From: Chthonomonas calidirosea
GTDB lineage: Bacteria > Armatimonadota > Fimbriimonadia > Fimbriimonadales > Fimbriimonadaceae
NCBI GenBank assembly: GCA_945882415.1
Contig: CAMCWC010000006.1
Span: 124,001-188,000 of the forward strand
Direction: 5' to 3'
Length of the DNA: 64,000 bases
Positions 24,584 through 33,819 of the stretch are shown here, one piece after another (within the stretch, counting starts at the first letter, position 1; each line of letters begins with the position of its first letter). Made by a program: the position numbers and the translations under genes. A model generated the notes under the pieces. It did no database searches. It saw nothing but the letters and a program-made list of their open reading frames with translations, and was not told the DNA's origin.

Positions 24584-25300
24584 ATGAAGCTCGTGTCCAC
24601 GCTCGTTGTCCTGACCCTAGCCTCGGCGATCGCGACGTCTTCGCACCGGGATGAAAAGTACTCGCTTCAGACCAAACCGAATATCCCCTGGCCCAAGAAA
24701 ATCGTCTACGGTGTTGACTTCAAGTTCGAGATGAACCCAGAACTGGAGGGTTTAGACAAATCGTTCGGCATGACCGCTACCGCAGAAGTGACGCGAATAA
24801 ACCAGCCTAATGGCAACTACACCGTGCGATTTGCGTTCAAACGCTCAGAAATGAATCAGCCCATCGCGCCGGACGCTAAGGAGTCGATCGAAGAGGTTAG
24901 TTACGATAAGCACGGCAAAGAAATTAAACGGGCCGAGTCCAAGAAAGCGCCTACCGAGCACTTGACTTCCTTCATGGAATTCGAACCACCGACCAAGAAG
25001 GTGGCCATCGGAGAGGTCTGGACTGTTAAGCTGCCGGGAGCTCAACCTGGTGGTGCGAGCACAACCTTCGGAGCCGCGCAACTGACGGGAATCGAGTTGG
25101 TTGACGGAACAAAGTGTTTCCGGGTCGAGCAAGTTTTTCGCGAATCCAGCGTGGATGCAAATCCGACGTATTCAACAATCTGGATAAGGGTGAGTGATGG
25201 TTTCGTTTTTAAGCAGCACTGGACCGGCGCATTTCTTCCAGTGAAAATTGAAGGCACCACGGTCAGTGCCAAGGCAACGGTAAAGCTACTGGAAGGCTAA
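24584..25300 (+). CDS. Secreted protein of unknown function
   Basis: A 238-residue protein. The start at 24584 gives a normal signal peptide ([17 protein letters not shown]) and lies after the TATAAT box, whereas the ATG at 24572 lies inside it. The mature part alternates strands and turns, with blocks [43 protein letters not shown] and [14 protein letters not shown]. It resembles the gene before it in length and layout. No enzyme motif is seen. Its stop codon overlaps that of tdk (convergent). Confidence 0.7.
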   Translation: MKLVSTLVVLTLASAIATSSHRDEKYSLQTKPNIPWPKKIVYGVDFKFEMNPELEGLDKSFGMTATAEVTRINQPNGNYTVRFAFKRSEMNQPIAPDAKESIEEVSYDKHGKEIKRAESKKAPTEHLTSFMEFEPPTKKVAIGEVWTVKLPGAQPGGASTTFGAAQLTGIELVDGTKCFRVEQVFRESSVDANPTYSTIWIRVSDGFVFKQHWTGAFLPVKIEGTTVSAKATVKLLEG

Positions 25301-25875
25301 CCGCGCAGTTTAAAGCAGCGGCGGCAGCGCGCTTCGTACGACTCGGTGGCTCCGATGAGGATCACCGGGTCGTTTTTGTGGGCGGGTTTGCCGTCGATGA
25401 TTCTCTGCGTATGGCTTGCGGGAGCACCGCACTTGATGCAGATGGCTCGCAACTTGACGACCTCGTCGGCTGCGGCAAGCAATCCAGGCATAGGGCCAAA
25501 CGGCTTGCGGCGGAAATCTTGGTCGAGACCGGCGCAGATGACCTCTCGTCCCTCGTCTGCCCATTGGACGCAAAGCTCGATGAGAGAATCGTCAAAGAAC
25601 TGAGCCTCTTCAAGCAAAACGACCTCGGTATCGGGCAAGACCAGGGTGCGTAACTCGGCAACGTTTCGTACCGGAACGGCTTCATGCTTGACCCCCATGT
25701 GGGTCACGACCATGCTCTCGTCGTACCGTTTGTCGATGCTGGGCTTGAAGACTTGGACTTTGCGCTTCGCGTACAAAGACCGGCGGGCGCGTCGGATGAC
25801 CTCCTCACTTTTTCCGGCAAACATGCTGCCGCACACCACGATGAGTTTTCCTTCTGCCTTGATTTTCTGCGCCAT
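25297..25875 (-). CDS. tdk: Thymidine kinase
   Basis: A 192-residue type II thymidine kinase. The P-loop is GSMFAGKS (16-23), [10 protein letters not shown] holds the catalytic Glu, and [15 protein letters not shown] follows. The C-terminal part has two CxxC pairs (CIKCG, CRRCF) for structural zinc and an [13 protein letters not shown] lasso loop. It phosphorylates thymidine for the dTTP salvage route. It stands just downstream of the FmdB-type gene on the same strand, 22 bases away, and the two may be cotranscribed. Confidence 0.95.
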   Translation of the reverse strand: MAQKIKAEGKLIVVCGSMFAGKSEEVIRRARRSLYAKRKVQVFKPSIDKRYDESMVVTHMGVKHEAVPVRNVAELRTLVLPDTEVVLLEEAQFFDDSLIELCVQWADEGREVICAGLDQDFRRKPFGPMPGLLAAADEVVKLRAICIKCGAPASHTQRIIDGKPAHKNDPVILIGATESYEARCRRCFKLRG

Positions 25876-25897
25876 CGGCGAAACGATGGTACACGAG

Positions 25898-26227
25898 TTA
25901 CTCGTCGTCTGCTAGCTCGCCGGCCATGTCGGCTTCGAAGAGCTCTTCGATTTCATCCGACACATCTTCGTCCATGGCCTTGCCGAGGTCGCGGACAATT
26001 TCCCTCATTCCGGCCGCCGAATCGGGTTCGCCCATCATTTCGAGGCGGTCGGCAATCTCGTCAATCCGGTCGTCTTCGTTGCGATACCGGGCGAAACGGC
26101 TGACCAAGCGGTTGGTTTGGAGCTCGCCGCACTTTGGACATTTGGTGTCTTCCTCGCCTGCCACCATTCCGACCAAGACGCGGAATTTTGCTTGGCACTG
26201 AGAACACCGATACTCGTAAACCGGCAC
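25898..26227 (-). CDS. FmdB-type zinc-ribbon protein
   Basis: The protein begins [17 protein letters not shown] and continues with KCPKCGE, the CxxC...CxxC ribbon of the FmdB regulatory family; the function of the family is not settled. The remaining 60 residues are strongly acidic and helical (for example [19 protein letters not shown]), unlike the short family members. It is 109 residues long and precedes tdk. Confidence 0.85.
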   Translation of the reverse strand: MPVYEYRCSQCQAKFRVLVGMVAGEEDTKCPKCGELQTNRLVSRFARYRNEDDRIDEIADRLEMMGEPDSAAGMREIVRDLGKAMDEDVSDEIEELFEADMAGELADDE

Positions 26228-26379
26228 GTTTGCAAGTTACCCGGAAGGCGAGAACGGCCGGTCCCGGAAAAAGTTGAAGAAGAAACTGCAGATTCTGCCG
26301 AAACTAATTGTTATCAGAACGGATTCTGATTTTGTGGGCGACCAAGGCGGCACCACATATTCAAGTAGGGAGGCGAAAC

Positions 26380-26496
26380 GTGCGGGCGATTAAACAGGTC
26401 ATAACCATTTTGATTTTGTGTGCGGCGGTTGCGGTGGCAGCGTCTGGCTCTGGTCGGACTGAGCCAGGCCCGAGTTTTGCTAGCCAGGCCCGATAA
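26380..26496 (+). CDS. Possible small secreted peptide, 38 residues
   Basis: GTG at 26380 follows AGGGAGG with 6 bases between. The peptide has a basic start, a hydrophobic run (VITILILCAAVAVAA) and a short hydrophilic tail, so it looks like a small membrane or secreted peptide. Nothing else supports it: it is short, and the stretch 26228-26379 before it holds no recognisable gene. It ends 8 bases before the RNase G promoter. Confidence 0.35.
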   Translation: MRAIKQVITILILCAAVAVAASGSGRTEPGPSFASQAR

Positions 26497-26503
26497 GTTG
26501 AAG

Positions 26504-26532
26504 TTGGAATCTGGGCAGACGTCCGGTACACT
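26504..26532 (+). promoter_or_regulatory. Promoter of the RNase G gene
   Basis: TTGGAA (26504-26509) and TACACT (26527-26532) are 17 bases apart. The ATG at 26551 lies only 18 bases after the -10, so the leader is about a dozen bases without a Shine-Dalgarno sequence. Confidence 0.6.
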
Positions 26533-26550
26533 CGTACATACCGATTGCTA

Positions 26551-28335
<1,785 letters not shown>

Positions 28336-28373
28336 AACTCAACGCGGTTAGGCAGACGTCTAGGTTCTGAACC

Positions 28374-28943
28374 ATGGACCCACTGAAAGAAAAGCTAACC
28401 GGTCTGACTCTGGCAGTTGGTGTGGTGCTTGCGGTGTGCGGCTGTGTTAGCACGCTTGTTTTTGGTATGGGTGGCGTATTTCGCGCCACCTACACCCGGA
28501 CTCCAGTAACAAACCAGATTACGGACGTCGGTCCAATGAATTGGATTCCGAACAGCCTGACCTGGTTCGCCATCGGGATGTTGATGATCGCCGGGAGCAT
28601 TGGCTACGGCATTTGGTACAACCACGCATCCAAAGGTGGGACAAGAACGGTCTTCGAAAACGCCCGCGTGATGAGCCGGTACGGCATTGCGAAGGACGGC
28701 ACGATGCTGAATTCATCTTGGGAATTTGAAATGGCGGACCGGCCGCGATTCTACGTTCGGCTCCAAACAAGTCCGCATGATGCAAGCGAATACGAATGCG
28801 ACGAGCCAGTGTTTTGGCAGTGCGGCGAGGGGATGTATGGCGAGGCGGAGGTCCAGCGAAAGTGGCTTGGCCGCTTCACGCCGTACATCGGCATGGTCCA
28901 AAGCGCGGATGATGTGGTCGATCCTTTCGTTCGCGGCGCTTAG
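28374..28943 (+). CDS. Membrane protein of unknown function, two transmembrane segments
   Basis: A 189-residue protein. Membrane helices lie near residues 11-32 (LTLAVGVVLAVCGCVSTLVF) and 63-83 (LTWFAIGMLMIAGSIGYGIW); a soluble C-terminal part of about 100 residues has an SSWEFEMADRPRFYVRL and ECDEPVFWQCGEGMYGEAEV pattern similar to DUF3592/YtxH-like sensor folds, but I cannot assign it. It lies 38 bases after rng and may share its transcript. Confidence 0.6.
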   Translation: MDPLKEKLTGLTLAVGVVLAVCGCVSTLVFGMGGVFRATYTRTPVTNQITDVGPMNWIPNSLTWFAIGMLMIAGSIGYGIWYNHASKGGTRTVFENARVMSRYGIAKDGTMLNSSWEFEMADRPRFYVRLQTSPHDASEYECDEPVFWQCGEGMYGEAEVQRKWLGRFTPYIGMVQSADDVVDPFVRGA

Positions 28944-28984
28944 GTCTCCCCTTTCTCGCGGTGCTCCGTCTATAATCGTGCGGT

Positions 28985-29593
28985 ATGCAGGACGCGGTTG
29001 CCATTTGGAAAGAGACTCTTCCCACGGTACTTCACGGGGTGACCGGTCGTGGCGTATGGGCAGCCCTCAATGCGGCGGTTCCGATTGCGCTTGAAGAAGG
29101 ATTGTTGGTGCTGGGCGTTCCGCAAGGCGAGAACGAACTTGGCGGCCACCTTCGGATGCCGCAAACGCAACGATTGATCGAGGTCACGGCCTCCAAGGCT
29201 GCCGGTGGTGCCATTCGCGTTCGGGTCATTGACGGCACGACGGCGGAAGATTTCGAGCGATCAAAGCGACGAGAGGCCGAACGTCGCCGCATGCAAGAAG
29301 CGGAGATGACGAAGCTCCGCGCGGAGATGGAGTCCCGGACGAACTGGGAAGGCGTCTACGAACAGCTCAGCCGACGCTACGCCGCCATCACGAACAAGTC
29401 GTTGCCGCAGAACCGCGCAAGATTTTATGAGGACGCGATCGAACTGATTGCCGAAGCCCGGAAGAGTCAAGAAAAGTACGACGACATGGGTGAGCGCAAC
29501 TTTGCCCGATGTTTGGAGCGATTGGCGCAGTACGCCGACGTTCCGGCGGCGATTGTTGCGGTTGAGGTTCTGAAGAAAGCGGGCGAACTATAA
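28985..29593 (+). CDS. Protein with a DnaA N-terminal-like domain
   Basis: A 202-residue soluble protein. The first 80 residues (AIWKETLPTVLHGVTGRGVW, PIALEEGLLVLGVPQGE, then IRVRVID) have the helix-helix-strand pattern of DnaA domain I (PF11638), but there is no AAA+ or domain IV. The C-terminal half is charged and helical, a possible coiled coil (residues of about 85-125). It could compete with or recruit DnaA/DnaB-like partners; that is inference. The next gene starts directly at its stop codon. Confidence 0.5.
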   Translation: MQDAVAIWKETLPTVLHGVTGRGVWAALNAAVPIALEEGLLVLGVPQGENELGGHLRMPQTQRLIEVTASKAAGGAIRVRVIDGTTAEDFERSKRREAERRRMQEAEMTKLRAEMESRTNWEGVYEQLSRRYAAITNKSLPQNRARFYEDAIELIAEARKSQEKYDDMGERNFARCLERLAQYADVPAAIVAVEVLKKAGEL

Positions 29594-30355
29594 GTGGCCC
29601 GCGCGGTCATTCTAGGGTCCGGAACAAGTAACGGCGTGCCCATGCTGGGATACGACTATCCCGAGTCGTTTCTGCAGAATCCCAAGAACTGGCGCACGCG
29701 CGCATCACTGCTCCTTAATGGGAACGATGGCAATGTATTAGTCGATTGTTCGCCGGAAATGCGTTTGCAACTGCTGAAGGCAGATGTAAAAGATCTAGAT
29801 TCCGTGATCATAACGCATACCCATGCCGATCACGTGATGGGAATGGACGACTTACGCTCGTTAAGTGTTAAGACAAAACGAGATATGCCCGTATATATCC
29901 TGGAAGAATACATGCCAGATATAAAGCGGATCTATCCGTATGCCTTTATGGAGTTTCCGGAGGGCATTATGGTGCCGCGGTTTGATTTGCGGGTCGCTCA
30001 GCCGGTGATGGAATTAGCCGGACTCACGATCAGATCGTTTGTTGTCCGGCACGGTCATTTGCCTTGCCTTGCTTTACGGGTGAACGACTTCTGCTACATG
30101 ACAGACGTGAGCGAAATTCCGGAGCATGTCTGGCCCGAGCTTGCCGGCTTGGACATTTTGGTTCTCGATGCAGTACGATTCGCGCCGCATCCGAACCACT
30201 TCCACTTTGATCGGGCGATGGAAGTGGCGGCGAAAGTTGGGGCGAAGCGGACCATCTTGACCCATCTAAGCCACGACTACGACCACGACGAATTTAATGC
30301 ACGGCTACCTTTTGGCACAGAACTTGCGTACGACGGGATGTCGCTTGAAATTTAG
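29594..30355 (+). CDS. MBL-fold phosphodiesterase, PhnP/cyclic-ribose-phosphate type
   Basis: The 253-residue protein has AVILGSGTSNGVPMLGYDYP at the start, VDCSPEMRLQLL, the zinc motif THTHADHVMGMDD, CYMTDVSEIP and LTHLSHDYDHDEF. This is the metallo-beta-lactamase fold of PhnP and of small-molecule cyclic phosphate phosphodiesterases. A phn operon is absent, so the substrate is unknown. It starts with GTG immediately after the preceding stop codon. Confidence 0.85.
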   Translation: MARAVILGSGTSNGVPMLGYDYPESFLQNPKNWRTRASLLLNGNDGNVLVDCSPEMRLQLLKADVKDLDSVIITHTHADHVMGMDDLRSLSVKTKRDMPVYILEEYMPDIKRIYPYAFMEFPEGIMVPRFDLRVAQPVMELAGLTIRSFVVRHGHLPCLALRVNDFCYMTDVSEIPEHVWPELAGLDILVLDAVRFAPHPNHFHFDRAMEVAAKVGAKRTILTHLSHDYDHDEFNARLPFGTELAYDGMSLEI

Positions 30356-30430
30356 CAAGTTTCGGGGTTGAAGGCGACCGGATTTTCGCCACCATACGTG
30401 GAATTTAATCGGTTTGCTTCTTCTTGGTGA

Positions 30431-30478
30431 TATAGTTAAGGCGTCGGGGGACACGTAACGGATTACGTGCGCCCGGCG
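30431..30478 (+). promoter_or_regulatory. Promoter -10 and structured 5' leader of the sigma-factor gene
   Basis: TATAGT (30431-30436) is a likely -10. Directly after it, CACGTAA (30452-30458) pairs with TTACGTG (30463-30469) around CGGA, and an outer GC-rich helix (30441-30450 with 30471-30478) extends it through a small internal loop. The AGGAGA ribosome site (30482-30487) begins four bases later, so the hairpin may control translation. It matches no riboswitch I know. Confidence 0.5.
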
Positions 30479-30491
30479 ATGAGGAGATTTA

Positions 30492-31265
30492 ATGGCGCTT
30501 AGCCCAGATCAGTTGCAGCAAGCCTGGACAGATTATCATGTCTATGGTCGCTTGGATGCCCGCACCGAGCTGATTCATCACTATAGTTATCTTGTAAAAA
30601 TCACCGTCGGTCGCCTCGTTTCGGGACCGGTCGGGAGCTTGACCTTTGACGATTTTTTGAGCGCTGGCATTGTCGCCTTGATCAAAAGCGTCGATAACTT
30701 CGACCCGACCCGGGATACCAAATTTGAGACATACGCCATCACGATGGTGCGTGTAGCCGTGCTCGAGCTGATTCGGCATGAAGATTGGGTTCCAAGAAGC
30801 ACCCGCGACAAGCTGCGCTTGATCGAGCGAACAGAGAGCCTGCTTACAGTGCGGCTTGGACGGGCGCCCAGCGGCGCGGAGCTCGCCGAAGCCGCCAGCA
30901 TGGGGCAAGACCAGCTTGCACAGCTTCAGGCGCTGCAGTCTCGAAGCCACATCGGTAGCTTGGACGATCTGGTCCCATCCGATTCCGACGACAATCTCAC
31001 CTACTCCGATCTCGTGGAAGACGAGACGGCGAATGTGCGTGGTTTTGTCGAAGGCAAGGCGATTCGAAACGTTCTCGCTTCTTGCATCGATATGCTGAGT
31101 GATCGAGAGCGCACAGTGGTAGCTCTGCACTACTTTGATGGCCTGACCTTCTCCGAAGTCGCGAAGGTTTTAGAAATCAGCGAATCGCGGGCGTACCAGC
31201 TTCATTCGCAGGCCGTAAATCGGCTGCGCGGTATGGTTCGCACGCAGCTCGCGGTTGCAGCCTGA
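30492..31265 (+). CDS. RNA polymerase sigma factor, FliA/WhiG (group 3) type
   Basis: A 257-residue sigma factor. Region 2 is seen in HHYSYLVKITVGRL, FLSAGIVALIKSVDNFDPTR and KFETYAITMVRVAVLELIRH; region 3 in RLGRAPSGAELAEAASMG; region 4 ends with LTFSEVAKVLEISESRAYQL, the HTH for the -35 element. Group 3 factors of this build direct motility, envelope or developmental genes; no flagellar genes are here. ATG is 4 bases after AGGAGATTT... The leader carries a hairpin. Confidence 0.9.
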   Translation: MALSPDQLQQAWTDYHVYGRLDARTELIHHYSYLVKITVGRLVSGPVGSLTFDDFLSAGIVALIKSVDNFDPTRDTKFETYAITMVRVAVLELIRHEDWVPRSTRDKLRLIERTESLLTVRLGRAPSGAELAEAASMGQDQLAQLQALQSRSHIGSLDDLVPSDSDDNLTYSDLVEDETANVRGFVEGKAIRNVLASCIDMLSDRERTVVALHYFDGLTFSEVAKVLEISESRAYQLHSQAVNRLRGMVRTQLAVAA

Positions 31266-31304
31266 ACCGGTTCAGCGCGCTCACACGAATGGGTGACATT
31301 CGTG
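31263..31304 (+). other. Palindrome and hairpin after the sigma-factor gene
   Basis: TGAACCGGTTCA (31263-31274) is a perfect 12-base palindrome that includes the stop codon, and CACGAATG/CATTCGTG (31284-31304) forms a second hairpin. No T run follows, so termination is weak at best. Confidence 0.35.
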
Positions 31305-31392
31305 CGGGCACGTTCCGCGCGCCTCTGATGTTGTAACCTATGCGTTGAGGGAGGGTTGCGTCTCGACCTCACCTTGTTCCGGAGAATTCGGT

Positions 31393-32388
31393 TTGAAGAA
31401 AGCACTTTATGTCCTTTTGCCCATCGCGGCAGGTCTCATCGTCGGTTGCAACAGCGGCTCTGCTACCGGAGGTCCCGTTGCGGTAGTCAACAACGAGCCG
31501 GTCACGAAGGACGAGTACTACAGCTATCTCGAACGAAAGCGTTCGGTTCTCGCCATCACGCCTCAAGGTCCGGTTGACGTGCAGGTTGCGGGTTCGCTTG
31601 GCCTACAAGCCCTGCGAGACCTCATCAACCGCAAGTTGCTTCTCCAGGTCGCCAAAGACCAGAACGTCGCGCCAAATGACGACGCAATCAAGAAGGAACT
31701 CGACTTCCAGACGAAGCGAAATCCACAGTTCGTGAAGAGCCTGCAGTCCGCGGGTATGTCGCTGGCCGAAATCCGCCAGGACCTCTCCATCGACCTAGCG
31801 CGATTCAATCTCATCTCGAAGGGCATCACGGTCACTCAGGCCGATGTTGATTCGTTCATCAAGAGCAATCCGAACAACTTCCTCACCCCCGCCCAGGCAG
31901 AGCTGTTCTACATCCAAGTCGGTTCTGAGCAGTTGAAGGGTCAGGTCGACTCGGCTCTCAAGCAGGGTACGAGCTTCCCGGTTGCGGCGGCTCGCTACAG
32001 CGAAGCGCCAAACGCCCGCGCAACTCAGGGTGCGTTCCCAATCCGTGCGGTTGACCAGATGCCAGCGCAGCTTCAGGCCATCGTCAACAAAACGAAGGTC
32101 GGAACGGCTTCGAACTGGATTCCAGACGGCGGCAACTTCCTGAAGTTCTTCGTCCAGAACCGAACTGCGGCGGAGAAGATCAAGATTGACGAGACGGTCA
32201 AAGAAAGCGTTCGACGCCAGATCGCAGAAGAGCGCGGCAGCCAGGCGAACGACCTCGGAAAGACCCTCCAGGAGCGACTGCGAACCGCAAAGGTCGACGT
32301 CAAGCTCTCCTACCTCGCCGACGGCTGGAAGTCCGCGATGGACGCGCTGAAGGCCGAAGACGCCAGCAGCAAGCCAGTCACGAAGTAA
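31393..32388 (+). CDS. SurA/PrsA-like peptidyl-prolyl isomerase lipoprotein
   Basis: A 331-residue protein starting with TTG at 31393, 8 bases after GGAG. The lipobox is GLIVGC, so the mature protein is membrane-anchored. VAVVNNEPVTKDEYYSYLER opens the SurA-type N-terminal helical domain and residues of about 165-265 (for example ARYSEAPNARATQGAFPIRA) are a parvulin domain. It helps exported proteins fold. A strong terminator follows. A second, larger protein of this type is at 45975. Confidence 0.85.
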   Translation: MKKALYVLLPIAAGLIVGCNSGSATGGPVAVVNNEPVTKDEYYSYLERKRSVLAITPQGPVDVQVAGSLGLQALRDLINRKLLLQVAKDQNVAPNDDAIKKELDFQTKRNPQFVKSLQSAGMSLAEIRQDLSIDLARFNLISKGITVTQADVDSFIKSNPNNFLTPAQAELFYIQVGSEQLKGQVDSALKQGTSFPVAAARYSEAPNARATQGAFPIRAVDQMPAQLQAIVNKTKVGTASNWIPDGGNFLKFFVQNRTAAEKIKIDETVKESVRRQIAEERGSQANDLGKTLQERLRTAKVDVKLSYLADGWKSAMDALKAEDASSKPVTK

Positions 32389-32400
32389 GGACACAAGAAA

Positions 32401-32436
32401 ACGGCCCAGCGCAGAAATGCGCTGGGCCGTTTTTAT
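32401..32436 (+). terminator. Rho-independent terminator
   Basis: ACGGCCCAGCGCA (32401-32413) pairs perfectly with TGCGCTGGGCCGT (32418-32430) around GAAA and is followed by TTTTTATTT. The A-rich flank on the left may let it serve the convergent gene too. Confidence 0.95.
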
Positions 32437-32441
32437 TTCTG

Positions 32442-32744
32442 TTAGGCTACGGCAACAAGAGCGACGGCCGAAACCAACATCGCCACGTGCTCGCTACTGA
32501 TTTCGTCGGTGGAGACGAAGCTCTGAAGGGTGGCTTCCATGCCTTCGAAGTTCGGCGAAGTCCAAATTCCAAACGGACCCTTGTCGCTATCCAGTTTGAA
32601 GAGGCCGAGCCTCAGTTGCTGAGTTGGCTCTCGGTGCCCGAGTCCGACCTCAATGAGGTCCGGGATGGACGTGTACACACCAATCACCTTCGATTGGCCA
32701 TTCGCTTCTACGATTTCTGAAACCCAATAAAGTCTTCGAAACAT
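32442..32744 (-). CDS. Hypothetical protein, 100 residues
   Basis: A small soluble protein, MFRRLYWVSEIVEANGQSKV at the start, with a short hydrophobic C-terminus (MLVSAVALVAVA). I recognise no family. It lies 69 bases downstream of speE on the same strand and ends at the bidirectional terminator, so it may be the last gene of the propeller-speE transcript. The Shine-Dalgarno region is not clear. Confidence 0.5.
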   Translation of the reverse strand: MFRRLYWVSEIVEANGQSKVIGVYTSIPDLIEVGLGHREPTQQLRLGLFKLDSDKGPFGIWTSPNFEGMEATLQSFVSTDEISSEHVAMLVSAVALVAVA

Positions 32745-32813
32745 CCGTTGTTCAACCTTCGGCTCCGTTGCCGAAGCTCTAATTTACCCTTTAGAGACGT
32801 TTTGGACGCCGTT

Positions 32814-33755
32814 TTAGGCGTCCCAAACGAACGGGTCAGCATCGGTAAGGAGTCGTCCCTGCTCTTCCACCGCGCGCAGCAGATACTCGGGAAGAGTAAA
32901 GCAGGCCTGGTGGAATCGAGGCGTGTAGTACTTGTTTTTTACTCCGCGCTCGGCGTGTCGCTTGGCGATTTCTTCGACCGTGAGGGCCATTGGGTCATAT
33001 TTCTTCGAAGCCAAGACAAATCCCCATGGCTGGAAAAACGTGCTGACGATGCCGTAGTAGCCGTTAACGTAGGGGAACACTTCTTTCATGTTCTCCAGCG
33101 TCTTGATGCAGCTGGCCATGCAGGCGGGGTAGTTCTCGTTGGCCGAACCGGCTTGCATTGCGAACACGCCGTCTTCGCTCATGGCGTCGGCGCAGATTTG
33201 GAAGTACTCCTTGGTGAAGAGGAACTGGCCGGGGCCGTCTTCGTGGGGGTTCGGAAGGTCGCTGAGCACGACGTCGAAGTTTGCGCCTTTGTGGTCGGCA
33301 AGCCAGGCTCGGGCGTCGGTGTGAAGCAACGTCGTTCGTGGATCTTCGAAGGCGCCTTGGTGCCACTCGGGCATGTGGACCTTCACCATGTCGACGAGCT
33401 CCTCATCGATGTCCACCATCACGGCTTCGGTAACGGTGTTGTGATACAAGGCTTCTCGGAGGGTCGCGCCCTCACCGCCGCCGCAAACCACAACCTTCTT
33501 CGGGTTCGGGTGCAGGGTCATGGCCGGCTGCGTCATGCACTCGTGGAAGATGTACTCGTCTAGGATGGAAGTCTGGATGTTGTAGTCCAGGAAGAGAGAC
33601 TTTCCGAAGCGAGGGATATCGCAGATTTGGTAGGTCTGGTACTGAGTTTTGCCTTCCAAAAGCATCTTCTCAACGCGGTACTGCCAAATGGCCGCGCTGG
33701 TGTGGGTTTCGTTGATAAAGATGCCGGTGGCGTCGCTGTGAGACATTGAGCCCAT
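32814..33755 (-). CDS. speE: Polyamine aminopropyltransferase (spermidine synthase family)
   Basis: A 313-residue enzyme: VVVCGGGEGATLREALYHNT is the decarboxylated-SAM loop, MVDIDEELVDMVKVHMPEWH and FEDPRTTLLHTDARAWL follow. GGGEG and MPEWHQGAF are shared with the Thermus agmatine/triamine aminopropyltransferase, so the substrate may be agmatine. The active-site loop reads LSDLPNPHEDG where most members have DxTDP: the catalytic Asp is kept but T is P and the second Asp is Asn. ATG at 33755 or 33746 fits; neither has a strong ribosome site. It lies downstream of the propeller genes. Confidence 0.88.
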   Translation of the reverse strand: MGSMSHSDATGIFINETHTSAAIWQYRVEKMLLEGKTQYQTYQICDIPRFGKSLFLDYNIQTSILDEYIFHECMTQPAMTLHPNPKKVVVCGGGEGATLREALYHNTVTEAVMVDIDEELVDMVKVHMPEWHQGAFEDPRTTLLHTDARAWLADHKGANFDVVLSDLPNPHEDGPGQFLFTKEYFQICADAMSEDGVFAMQAGSANENYPACMASCIKTLENMKEVFPYVNGYYGIVSTFFQPWGFVLASKKYDPMALTVEEIAKRHAERGVKNKYYTPRFHQACFTLPEYLLRAVEEQGRLLTDADPFVWDA

Positions 33756-33819
33756 ATTATGAACCACGCGCCCCTTGAGTTCTGGCGCTGAACTCAAGAG
33801 GCGGATGACCACAGCGGGC

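Noticed and set aside
30441-30478. Known riboswitch in the sigma-factor leader
   Set aside because: The leader is too short and lacks conserved core sequences of c-di-GMP, SAM, cobalamin or similar classes.
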